Source of the DNA: a virus
IMG/VR virus record: IMGVR_UViG_3300030098_001199
Location: 1,503 to 21,671 of that record
Strand: one strand, 5' to 3'
DNA length: 20,169 bases
Below, piece after piece: positions 1-6,591 of this stretch; the stretch's first letter is position 1; each line of letters begins with the position of its first letter. Both the position numbers and the translations under genes were made by a program. The notes under the pieces are model-generated. The model was not told the DNA's origin and did not search any database. It saw only the letters and a program-made list of their open reading frames with translations.

Positions 1-2
1 AA

Positions 3-26
3 TTAGGAGCTAAGTACAGCTTCTAA
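3..26 (+). CDS. 3' end of an upstream late gene (partial, only 7 codons visible)
   Basis: The frame starting at base 3 reads LGAKYSF and stops at TAA 24-26. This TAA overlaps the ATG of the next ORF as TAATG, the same junction type seen at 2518-2522, 15686-15690 and 18257-18261, which is why this frame is preferred. In T7-like phages the gene before the capsid gene normally encodes the scaffolding protein, but seven residues cannot establish that. The other two + frames also stop early (bases 4-6 and 11-13), so the upstream gene could end there instead. Confidence 0.35.
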   Translation, partial: LGAKYSF

Positions 27-160
27 TGGGCCAGCAATCACGTAATAATGGTGGGTTAGGTCAAGCACATCCAGTGCCCTACTCACCTGAACCTGAAAAA
101 AAGAGTGAAGAAAAAGAAGACGACTTCCCACAAAGTCTGGAAGAAGCTCTCACAGGTTAA
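26..160 (+). CDS. Small acidic hypothetical protein, 44 aa
   Basis: An ATG at 26 opens a 44-codon frame ending in TAA 158-160. The product begins MGQQSRNNGG, has a proline-containing middle (HPVPYSPEPE) and a highly charged Lys/Glu/Asp stretch at about residues 24-33, and ends SLEEALTG. It has no membrane segment and no motif I can name. The start overlaps the putative upstream stop (TAATG), and an AGGAG at 5-9 lies about 16 bases upstream, rather far for a ribosome-binding site, so translation may be coupled. The composition suggests a soluble, partly disordered protein. Its place just before the capsid gene is compatible with a head-assembly accessory role, but this is only inference. Bases 105-160 are shared with a membrane ORF in another frame. 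Confidence 0.5.
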   Translation: MGQQSRNNGGLGQAHPVPYSPEPEKKSEEKEDDFPQSLEEALTG

Positions 161-272
161 TGAATTATGGATAGTAGTCTTCGGGCTGCTATCCTTCTTC
201 ATACTTATAGAGGGATCACACCTAAATTACCACCGTACATCTTATGAGAACACAACTAATCAATGCAATTAA
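105..272 (+). CDS. Nested single-pass membrane protein, 55 aa, GTG start (holin- or spanin-like candidate)
   Basis: A GTG at 105 opens a 55-codon frame ending in TAA 270-272, in a different frame from both flanking ORFs. The product has a strongly basic N-terminus (MKKKKTTSHKVWKKLSQ), one hydrophobic segment at about residues 21-36 (LWIVVFGLLSFFILIE), and a polar tail ending TNQCN. By the positive-inside rule the N-terminus should be cytoplasmic and the tail external. A noncoding frame rarely yields a Lys-rich head followed by a clean membrane helix by chance, which is the argument for reality. Only a weak purine run precedes the GTG. It overlaps the 44-aa ORF by 56 bases and the 68-aa ORF by 29. 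Small phage membrane proteins with this shape include holins and inner spanins, but no specific family is recognised, and T7 keeps its holin after the fibre gene. Confidence 0.42.
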   Translation: MKKKKTTSHKVWKKLSQVNELWIVVFGLLSFFILIEGSHLNYHRTSYENTTNQCN

Positions 273-450
273 AGCTCACGCTAATGGAGAGATACAAAAA
301 CACTTAGCTAATGTTGAGGTTTACTTAACTAATCCAGCTGGTATTGGAGAACACTCTGATATAACAGAAGCTATAGGTATTGAACTTGATAAGGTAGCTC
401 GTTACCATGATCAAATAGAAGTTGTTAATAAGTATGTACTTAATAAATAA
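244..450 (+). CDS. Conserved small phage protein of unknown function, 68 aa
   Basis: The ATG at 244 is followed by a 68-residue product beginning MRTQLINAIKAHANGEI. It has a central NPAGIGEHSDITEAI stretch and a helical, charged C-terminus (LDKVARYHDQIEVVNKY). From memory, small proteins of this type (Lys/His-rich first helix, a GIGEHSD-like turn, a second helix with YHDQ) recur in marine cyanophages close to head-assembly genes. No biochemical function is known to me. The predicted fold is two amphipathic helices around a short loop, soluble, with no membrane segment. It begins inside the end of the nested membrane ORF. Its stop (TAA 448-450) is only five bases before the tRNA-like element. 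It belongs by position to the head-gene end of the late operon. Confidence 0.8.
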   Translation: MRTQLINAIKAHANGEIQKHLANVEVYLTNPAGIGEHSDITEAIGIELDKVARYHDQIEVVNKYVLNK

Positions 451-455
451 GTACT

Positions 456-522
456 GCGGGTGCCAATGGATGACTACAGCCTTCCAAGCTAGTATACAGG
501 AGTTCGATTCTCCTCACCCGCT
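456..522 (+). tRNA. tRNA-Gly(UCC)-like element with a nearly absent D-arm
   Basis: A 7-bp acceptor stem pairs GCGGGTG (456-462) with CACCCGC (515-521), followed by a T discriminator at 522. A perfect 5-bp T-stem, AGGAG (498-502) with CTCCT (510-514), encloses the canonical loop TTCGATT. The 7-base anticodon loop CTTCCAA (481-487) gives anticodon TCC, reading GGA glycine codons. Its stem is TACAGC (475-480) with GCT-A-GTA (488-494), six pairs with A491 bulged, or only three pairs in standard register. Just 12 bases (463-474) separate acceptor and anticodon stems, where about 19 are normal, leaving at best a 2-bp CC/GG mini-hairpin for the D-arm. CCA is not encoded. It may be a reduced functional tRNA, a decaying pseudo-tRNA, or a tRNA-like processing signal 5' of the capsid message. 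Confidence 0.62.
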
Positions 523-533
523 TTGGCTTTTGG

Positions 534-582
534 CCCCTACGGGGACACCCTTAAGCCGTCTAGACGGTAGGGATAGACCTAC
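534..582 (+). other. Cluster of three hairpins/palindromes in the capsid leader
   Basis: Three inverted repeats sit nearly end to end in the 121-base gap between the tRNA-like element and the capsid gene. CCCC-TAC-GGGG is at 534-544. The perfect 12-base palindrome CCGTCTAGACGG is at 556-567. GTAGG-GATAGA-CCTAC is at 567-582, sharing one base with the palindrome. None is followed by a T-run, so they do not look like intrinsic terminators. They may be RNA processing or stability elements for the capsid mRNA, or protein-binding sites on DNA. The segment is much richer in G and C than its surroundings. Confidence 0.55.
541..554 (+). promoter_or_regulatory. Candidate phage RNA polymerase promoter before the capsid gene
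   Basis: The sequence GGGGACACCCTTAA resembles the promoter I recall for the cyanophage Syn5 single-subunit RNA polymerase, ATTGGGCACCCGTAA. The shared elements are GGG, then CACCC, then TAA, with one inserted A and one G-to-T change. Position supports it, because T7-like phages place a strong late promoter before the capsid gene. Against it, I found no second copy elsewhere in the window, and the similarity comes from memory of a single consensus. A separate sigma-70-like pair (TTTACG 600-605, TATACA 623-628, spacer 17) also lies upstream of the ATG but would leave a very short leader. Confidence 0.25.
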
Positions 583-643
583 AAAAAATGATCAAAAATT
601 TTACGTGCGTAAGAAAGAAAACTATACAATTTTTTAATTAATC

Positions 644-1831
644 ATGGCACAACAGGCCACTACAGCCAATGCCAATGGTCCTATTTATGGAGGTGCCGAT
701 AACGGTGCTCTCACTAATGCGGGTACCGTTGATCAAAGGCGAGCCCTTTACCTGAAATTGTTCTCAGGTGAGATGTTTAAAGGTTTCCAGCACAACACAA
801 TTGCTAGAGATCTTGTAACAAGACGCACCTTAAAGAATGGACGCTCATTGCAGTTCATCTACACAGGTCGCACAAAGAGTGAGTTCCATATTCCAGGACA
901 ATCCATACTTGGTAACGATGAGAAGTCACCCCCAGTAGCAGAGAAGACCATCGAGTGCGATGATCTATTAATCAGTTCAGCTTTTGTTTATGAGCTCGAT
1001 GAAACACTTGCTCACTATGACTTACGTGGTGAGATCTCAAGAAAGATCGGCTATGCACTAGCAGAGAACTATGATAGAAGAATCTTCAGAGCTATAACCA
1101 AAGCTGCTAGACAAGCTTCTCCAGTTACCATGAGTAACTTTGTAGAGCCAGGTGGTAGTATGCTTAAGGTTGGTGCAGATACAAGTACAGACAAGAAAGA
1201 CGCTTATGATTCTGGTAAGCTGGTAAATGCATTCTATGATGCTGCAGCTATTCTAGATGAGAAGGGTGTTTCTGGTGATGGACGTGTAGCTGTTCTAATC
1301 AACCGTGATGTACAAGGTACAGCACTACAGTCTGGTAATGGCATCATTGAAATTGCAGGTATCCGTATCTTCAAGTCAATGAACATTCCATTCTTTGGTA
1401 AGTATGGTACATCTGCTGATCCTAACAGAACAGGATATGACTCTAAGGACAACTTCGGTTCCTTTGTTGGCGCAACCATGGAAGACATGGAACAAGCTGC
1501 TAACGGTGGTACACCAGCTGGCGGACAGAAGACTACTAACAACTATGGTACAGCTACTAAGTTTGCTAACAGTTGTGGATTGATCTTCCAGAAGGAAGCT
1601 GCAGGGGTTGTGGAAGCCATTGGCCCACAAGTCCAAGTGACCAACGGAGACATATCAGTCGTTTACCAGGGAGATGTCATTCTCGGAAGGCTCGCAATGG
1701 GCGCCGACTTCCTAAACCCTGCATGTGCAGTTGAGTTGATTGCTGGTATTAACACAGCGTCCTCTAATGCTACAGGTTGGGATGGATCTGGTACTGAGAA
1801 CACAGCTATCTCTAACGCTGCTTTCGACTAA
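644..1831 (+). CDS. gp10: Major capsid protein (T7 gp10-like, HK97 fold)
   Basis: The 395-residue product matches the T7-like podovirus capsid protein in overall sequence. It opens with a Gln/Ala/Asn/Gly-rich arm (MAQQATTANANG, residues 1-12), followed by the hallmark segment DQRRALYLKLFSGEMFKGF at about residues 30-48. Further on are a beta-rich stretch with IYTGRTKSEFHIPGQ, the long-helix region (LAENYDRRIFRAITKAARQ), and a C-terminal region ending in VYQGDVILGRLAMGADFLNPACAVEL. T7 gp10A has 345 residues, so this version is somewhat longer. Hundreds of copies form the icosahedral shell. No clear Shine-Dalgarno precedes the ATG at 644; the leader just before it is AT-rich. The gene is isolated between a hairpin-rich leader and a strong terminator, which fits separate high-level expression. 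I see no slippery site and downstream extension of the T7 gp10B kind. Confidence 0.95.
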   Translation: MAQQATTANANGPIYGGADNGALTNAGTVDQRRALYLKLFSGEMFKGFQHNTIARDLVTRRTLKNGRSLQFIYTGRTKSEFHIPGQSILGNDEKSPPVAEKTIECDDLLISSAFVYELDETLAHYDLRGEISRKIGYALAENYDRRIFRAITKAARQASPVTMSNFVEPGGSMLKVGADTSTDKKDAYDSGKLVNAFYDAAAILDEKGVSGDGRVAVLINRDVQGTALQSGNGIIEIAGIRIFKSMNIPFFGKYGTSADPNRTGYDSKDNFGSFVGATMEDMEQAANGGTPAGGQKTTNNYGTATKFANSCGLIFQKEAAGVVEAIGPQVQVTNGDISVVYQGDVILGRLAMGADFLNPACAVELIAGINTASSNATGWDGSGTENTAISNAAFD

Positions 1832-1859
1832 ACTAAATAATATAATTAACCAACATATA

Positions 1860-1885
1860 GGGGGGCTTCGGCTCCCCTTTTTTTT
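1860..1885 (+). terminator. Intrinsic terminator after the capsid gene
   Basis: GGGGGGC (1860-1866) pairs with GCTCCCC (1871-1877), giving seven pairs with one G-U. The loop is an ultra-stable TTCG tetraloop, and eight T residues follow (1878-1885). It lies 28 bases after the capsid stop codon and 20 bases before the next gene. T7 likewise has its late terminator just after gene 10. Leaky termination here would raise capsid message relative to the tail and ejection genes. Confidence 0.93.
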
Positions 1886-1905
1886 ATTCACAAATATTTA
1901 TACCT

Positions 1906-2520
1906 ATGGCTACTTCCACAATTGACACCGATACAGAACTATCCGCAGTGAACTCAATACTGGGTGCCATCGGTCAGTCTCCAGTTACCACTCTCAATTT
2001 CGATAACCCTGAAACCTCATTCATTTATAACATTTTAACAGAAGTTAACAAGGACGTTCAAAATGAAGGTTGGCATTTCAACACAGAGCATCATGTAAAG
2101 ACTACACCAGATGCTAATAAGCACATAACTCTACCAGCTAATACCTTAAGGTATAGTTTAAACAATGGTATAGCTGATAAAACTGTAGATTTAGTTGTAA
2201 GAAATGGTAGATTATATGATCTTGTACACCACACTGATGAATTTGCAGGTGATTTATATCTTGATGTTACAACATTATATAAATTTGAGGATCTACCTAA
2301 TGTATTCCAACGTTATATTACCTATAGATCAGCAGTAAGAGCCGCTGCACAGCTTGTATCTAACCCACAATTAGTACAACTTCTATCTCAAGATGAAGCT
2401 AAATCTAGAGCTGCATGTGTAGAGTATGAATGCGATCACGGTAATCCATCATTCTTCGGTACACCACACGATAGTTACTACCCATCATATCAACCTTATA
2501 AATCACTAAGTAGAGTTTAA
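1906..2520 (+). CDS. gp11: Tail tubular protein A (T7 gp11-like)
   Basis: The 204-residue product is close to the 196 residues of T7 gp11 and carries the family's N-terminal pattern: ELSAVNSILGAIGQSPVTTL at about residues 12-31, then NEGWHFNTEHH near residue 54. Both the AVN-ILGAIG-SPV and GW-FNTE motifs are typical of this adaptor family. The protein forms the ring that joins portal to tail nozzle and acts as the upper gatekeeper of DNA release. It starts 20 bases after the capsid terminator, with no strong ribosome-binding site. The stop TAA 2518-2520 overlaps the ATG of the next gene, so tail tube A and B are probably translationally coupled. Confidence 0.93.
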   Translation: MATSTIDTDTELSAVNSILGAIGQSPVTTLNFDNPETSFIYNILTEVNKDVQNEGWHFNTEHHVKTTPDANKHITLPANTLRYSLNNGIADKTVDLVVRNGRLYDLVHHTDEFAGDLYLDVTTLYKFEDLPNVFQRYITYRSAVRAAAQLVSNPQLVQLLSQDEAKSRAACVEYECDHGNPSFFGTPHDSYYPSYQPYKSLSRV

Positions 2521-5500
2521 TGGCAAGTGTTACACAAACGGTACCTACATATACAGGTGGTATATCTCAGCAGCCAGATGAGTTAAAGGTGCCAGGTCAA
2601 GTTAATAAAGCTAAGAACGTCATACCTGATGTAACTCATGGACTAATGAAGCGTCCAGGTGGGCGTCTAGTAGCTAGTTTATCTGACTCAGCTGCATTCA
2701 ATATACCAGATGGATCAAATACAAATACTCAATATGACCCTGACTCACAAACAAATGGTAAATGGTTCAGTTATTATAGAGATGAAACCGAACAATACCT
2801 TGGTCAAATATCTCGAACAGGTGATGTTAGGATGTGGAAATGTGCTGACGGCGCACCTGTACCTGTTGTCTATCATGGTGGATCAGGTAGTTCATCTGAG
2901 ACTGCATTAAAATTATACCTTAATCATAATGCTGATGATGATATTCAATCATTAACACTGAATGATTATACATATATAACTAATAGAGCTACGTTAAAAA
3001 GTGATGGTACAACAACTCATCCTAAAACAACAGTAGCAATGTCAGCAACAGTAGAACCTGCTAGACCTGCTGAAGTATTTATAGATTTAAAAAAGATATC
3101 TTATGCAAGTCAATATGCATTAAACTTATTTGATAGTACAACAGTATCTGAAGTAAGTACTGCTACTAGAATTGAAGTTACTAGACAATATGATAGCTCT
3201 AACGCTTGTAATTCAAGCAATGTATTAAGCGGCTTACCTACAGGTGGTAATAGATGTACTAATGCTGCAGGTAATAATCAAGATGCATACTGCCCTAATG
3301 TAGATACCAGAATATTTGCAGTTAATTCAGGTATGTCAGGTACAGCTGCAGATGCTAATGGTCAATCTTTTGATATTGACGTAATCCGTAGTGGTAGTGC
3401 TATAGCAGATAATGCTGCAGCTAACCTATACTTCCGTATTGCTACTATAGGTCAATCAGTAGCACAAGGTGGTAGTACAGCTAACCCTGATTATCAGTGT
3501 AGATACACTACAACCCACGATCTACTGTATGGTGGAGAAGGTTGGGAGAAAGGTGATTACTTTGATATCTGGATGAAGAATGCTAGATACAGAGTAACTA
3601 TTATGGAAGCTAGTGTATCTAAAGTTCAAGCTACTATGAACAGTCAAACAGGTTCAGGTTTAATCAGACCTTTACCTACACCATTTGATAATGAAACTAC
3701 GATTACTGCTGAAAGTATAATAGGTGATATACGAACTATTATTGAAACATATAATAATGGTATTACTAGTTCTGAAACACAACAAATTGGTACTGGATTA
3801 TATATAACTAATGGTAGTGCATTTAATGCTAGTACTCCTAATAAGGACTTAATGAATGTCATAACAGATAGTGTTAACACAGTAGAGGATTTACCTCAAG
3901 AGTGTAAACATGGTTATGTTGTTAAAGTTAAAAACAGTGATAATGATGAAGATGATTATTATCTAAAATTCTTTGGTAATAATGATAAGGATGGCCCTGG
4001 AGTATGGGAAGAATGCCCTGAGCCTGGCCGAAAGGTAGAGTTTGATAAAGAAACTATGCCTATCCAATTAGTACGCTTACAGGACGATTCAAGCGGAACT
4101 GTAACAGGTACAGCATATGCAATTTATTTCAAAGTAGGTTATCCAACATGGGATAATTGTTTAGTAGGTTCTTGGGATTCAACAACTCTAAAAGGTACAG
4201 TACCTGAGCCAAGTTTTGTTGGAAAAAAAATTTCGAGGTTAGTATTCCATCGAAATCGACTTTGCATGTTATCAGATGAAAATATCATCATGTCAGTACC
4301 AGGAAATTTCTTTGACTTCTGGGCTAGAACAGCTATGGTATTTTCTAATACTGACCCTATAGATATATCATGTAGCTCAACATACCCTGCAGTTATATAT
4401 GACGCTGTACAAAACAATAGTGGACTAGTTTTATTTACACCAAATCAACAATTCCTTTTAACAACAGACAGTGATATTTTAAACCCTACTACTGTTAAGA
4501 TAAATGCGTTAGCTACATATAATTATAACTTTAGAACTAACCCTATAAATTTAGGTACTACTATTGGTTTCTTAGATAACGCTGGTAAATACACTCGTTT
4601 CTTTGAAATGGTTAATGTTAGACGAGAAGGTGATCCACAACTAGTCGAACAGAGTAAAGTTGTTAATAAACTATTTGAGGATGATCTAAACCTAATATCT
4701 AACTCTCGAGAAAACGGGGTCATATTTTTCAGCGAAAAAAATCAGCCCATTTTATACGGCTTCCGTTACTTTAATGACTCTGAAAAACGAATGCAGCAAG
4801 CATGGTTTACTTGGGAATTACAAGGAAACGTACAATATCATTGTGTCTTAGATGACTCTGTATATGCAGTAATAAGAGAAGGTAGCAAGGATGTACTACA
4901 AAGGTTTGATATACAAACTGAATCTACTTCACGTACCGTTACCGATGATTTTGATACAGCTGATACAGAAGATGATATCACCTATAGAATACATTTAGAT
5001 AATAGTACAGTTATACAATCTGGTAGCTTATCATACTCTACAACTACTAAAAAAACTACTTTTACTAAGCCAAATGGCTTTAATTCCAGTACAAAACAAC
5101 TTGCTGTATATGTTCATAGTACAGGAAATGAAGTTGGTAGATATTCTACAGCTGCAGTTAACGGTGGTAACATAGAAGTTGATGGTGATTGGACTGGACA
5201 AGCCTTAGTTGTAGGTTATTTGTTTGATATGGAAGTAGAATTTCCTACTATACATGTAACTAGACAACAAGGAGAGTCATATAGGTCCGATACTAGAGGT
5301 TCTTTAGTACTACATAGGGTTAAATTAAGCCTTGGTAACGCTGGTTTATATGAAACATTATTAGAACGTCAAGGTAAAAATGACTATACAGAGGTATATG
5401 AACCTGTATATGCTAACCTTTACAACGCTAACCAAGTTGCTATACAATCTGAATCAATAAGAACTATCCCAGTATATGATAGAAATACAAATACTGTATT

Positions 5501-5591
5501 AACACTTAAATCTACCCATCCATCCCCCGCTACTTTACAATCTATGACATGGGAGGGTGACTACACCTCTAAATACTACCAACGTGTCTAA
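2520..5591 (+). CDS. gp12: Tail tubular protein B / tail nozzle (T7 gp12-like)
   Basis: The 1023-residue protein opens SVTQTVPTYTGGISQQPDEL, then KNVIPDVTHGLMKRPGGR at about residues 33-49. This is the signature of podoviral nozzle proteins (GG-SQQP, P-V--GL-KRPG). A second diagnostic part is SRLVFHRNRLCMLSDENIIMSVPGNFFDFW in the middle (4231-4320). T7 gp12 has 794 residues, so about 230 are extra, most likely in the 150-480 region, which includes four cysteines at residues 230, 246, 258 and 327. The protein forms the tail nozzle below gp11, closes the channel before infection and contacts the fibres. It begins in a TAATG overlap with gp11, and its 3' end overlaps the next gene. Confidence 0.93.
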   Translation: MASVTQTVPTYTGGISQQPDELKVPGQVNKAKNVIPDVTHGLMKRPGGRLVASLSDSAAFNIPDGSNTNTQYDPDSQTNGKWFSYYRDETEQYLGQISRTGDVRMWKCADGAPVPVVYHGGSGSSSETALKLYLNHNADDDIQSLTLNDYTYITNRATLKSDGTTTHPKTTVAMSATVEPARPAEVFIDLKKISYASQYALNLFDSTTVSEVSTATRIEVTRQYDSSNACNSSNVLSGLPTGGNRCTNAAGNNQDAYCPNVDTRIFAVNSGMSGTAADANGQSFDIDVIRSGSAIADNAAANLYFRIATIGQSVAQGGSTANPDYQCRYTTTHDLLYGGEGWEKGDYFDIWMKNARYRVTIMEASVSKVQATMNSQTGSGLIRPLPTPFDNETTITAESIIGDIRTIIETYNNGITSSETQQIGTGLYITNGSAFNASTPNKDLMNVITDSVNTVEDLPQECKHGYVVKVKNSDNDEDDYYLKFFGNNDKDGPGVWEECPEPGRKVEFDKETMPIQLVRLQDDSSGTVTGTAYAIYFKVGYPTWDNCLVGSWDSTTLKGTVPEPSFVGKKISRLVFHRNRLCMLSDENIIMSVPGNFFDFWARTAMVFSNTDPIDISCSSTYPAVIYDAVQNNSGLVLFTPNQQFLLTTDSDILNPTTVKINALATYNYNFRTNPINLGTTIGFLDNAGKYTRFFEMVNVRREGDPQLVEQSKVVNKLFEDDLNLISNSRENGVIFFSEKNQPILYGFRYFNDSEKRMQQAWFTWELQGNVQYHCVLDDSVYAVIREGSKDVLQRFDIQTESTSRTVTDDFDTADTEDDITYRIHLDNSTVIQSGSLSYSTTTKKTTFTKPNGFNSSTKQLAVYVHSTGNEVGRYSTAAVNGGNIEVDGDWTGQALVVGYLFDMEVEFPTIHVTRQQGESYRSDTRGSLVLHRVKLSLGNAGLYETLLERQGKNDYTEVYEPVYANLYNANQVAIQSESIRTIPVYDRNTNTVLTLKSTHPSPATLQSMTWEGDYTSKYYQRV

Positions 5592-6033
5592 ATACATTCA
5601 CCCAATTACAGTTAAGGCTGCTTTAGAAGTAGCCTCTAACTTACTTCCTGCTGATTATAGGGAGGTTACTGAAGGACATGGTGCTGATCCATTTAAATAT
5701 TTACTACTAGAAGCTGCTAAAGCTGAATGTGTTTACTTCTCTTCGCCTAGCGGCAGGACTGCTGGTATGGCTGGAGTAGAAACAGATGGTAGAATATGGA
5801 TGTTATGCACTGATGTTATCAAAGACCATCCCACTAAATTTGCAAGAGAAGCTAAACGCTATGTCGATAGCAGAGAAGAGAAGCTTCTATGGAATGTAGT
5901 GGATAAAAGAAATAAAGTCCACTTAAAACTTCTCAAATTTTTAGGCTTTAAATTCCTACGGGAACTTAATTACGGTCCTAACCAATTGCCCTTTATCGAG
6001 TTTTGCCGTGTGCGCAGGAGCAGCCGCTGCTAG
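5557..6033 (+). CDS. gp13: gp13-like virion protein with acetyltransferase-like fold
   Basis: Directly after the nozzle gene, in the position of T7 gene 13, lies a 158-residue ORF (T7 gp13 is 138 residues). The order TVKAALEVASNLLPADYREV near the N-terminus, then AGMAGVETDGRIWMLCTD, then RNKVHLKLLKFLGFKFLREL at about residues 118-137, resembles N-acetyltransferase-fold proteins; the last segment looks like their terminal N--HL--L--LGF helix. A catalytic activity is not established. T7 gp13 is needed for fully infectious particles. The GTG at 5557 abuts a GGGAGG, too close for an ideal ribosome-binding site. A second in-frame GTG at 5584 gives a product beginning MSKYIHPIT, a natural-looking N-terminus, and overlaps the gp12 stop by eight bases. 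Its last 26 bases overlap the next gene. Confidence 0.82.
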   Translation: MTTPLNTTNVSKYIHPITVKAALEVASNLLPADYREVTEGHGADPFKYLLLEAAKAECVYFSSPSGRTAGMAGVETDGRIWMLCTDVIKDHPTKFAREAKRYVDSREEKLLWNVVDKRNKVHLKLLKFLGFKFLRELNYGPNQLPFIEFCRVRRSSRC

Positions 6034-6583
6034 AGCAGCCAACGCAAACGCTAGAAGACAGTACCAATATGCGATTAAAAAACGTGAGCGGAAGCATATG
6101 CAGAAGCTTAGTATTTATAATCAATCTAAGGTACAGTTTGAAAGAGCGTATTCAAATATTCACCAAGGTTTAAATGCCTCTTATAGTAGAGCACAAACCA
6201 AATTAAATCAAGTTAGAGAAAAGACTTGGACTGAAAACCAAGGAGCATTAATGAAGCTCATGCAAAATAGTAAGTTTGGTGACTTACTTGCATCTGGTAG
6301 ATCAGGAAGATCTATTGCTAGAATGGGAGTATTAGAAGCTGGAGCTTTAGGTAGATTCTATGCACAAAAGCAAAAGAATTTAACTAATGCACAATATGCA
6401 TTTGCTGAAGGTACTAAGTTATCTAGACAAAGAGCTGCTAATGCTCAAGAGAAAGAGTTTGCTAAAGTAGCATTCAATCCAACTGAAGATGTTGCACCTC
6501 CAGTACCTGTTATGCAGAATGTTGGTATGGCATTCTTAGGAGATGCTATTGGATTAGCTGGTACTGTAGCTGGCTTTATGTGA
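6008..6583 (+). CDS. gp14: Internal virion protein (T7 gp14-like ejection protein)
   Basis: The GTG start at 6008 gives a product beginning MCAGAAAARAANANARRQ, matching the opening of T7 gp14 (MCWAAA, then a small-residue-rich segment). Length is 191 versus 196 residues in T7. The body is helical and basic (residues 19-75), with a Gly/Ser segment DLLASGRSGRSIARMGVLEA. The C-terminus is hydrophobic (MAFLGDAIGLAGTVAGFM) and could insert into a membrane. T7 gp14 is ejected into the outer membrane and forms the outer part of the DNA conduit. The gene overlaps the gp13-like ORF by 26 bases in another frame, so translation is probably coupled. It ends eight bases before the next ATG. Confidence 0.88.
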   Translation: MCAGAAAARAANANARRQYQYAIKKRERKHMQKLSIYNQSKVQFERAYSNIHQGLNASYSRAQTKLNQVREKTWTENQGALMKLMQNSKFGDLLASGRSGRSIARMGVLEAGALGRFYAQKQKNLTNAQYAFAEGTKLSRQRAANAQEKEFAKVAFNPTEDVAPPVPVMQNVGMAFLGDAIGLAGTVAGFM

Positions 6584-6591
6584 GGTAAATT

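Noticed and set aside
167-247. 26-codon ORF (ATG 167) ending in an ATGA overlap with the 68-aa gene
   Set aside because: The junction looks coupled, but the product is very short and featureless, and the same bases encode a convincing membrane helix in another frame.
600-628. TTTACG-N17-TATACA, which resembles a sigma-70 promoter before the capsid gene
   Set aside because: In AT-rich DNA such matches are frequent, each box matches only four of six positions, and the implied leader is under ten bases. It is mentioned only as an alternative.
422-637. 71-aa + strand ORF across the tRNA-like element and the hairpin region
   Set aside because: It overlaps the end of the 68-aa gene, runs through tRNA stems and palindromes, and its product has no protein-like pattern.
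1234-1636. Reverse-strand ORFs inside the capsid gene
   Set aside because: They are shadow frames of a highly conserved capsid coding sequence.
1740-1831. Possible capsid frameshift extension like T7 gp10B
   Set aside because: No slippery heptamer with a conserved downstream extension is visible near the stop, and a terminator follows almost immediately.
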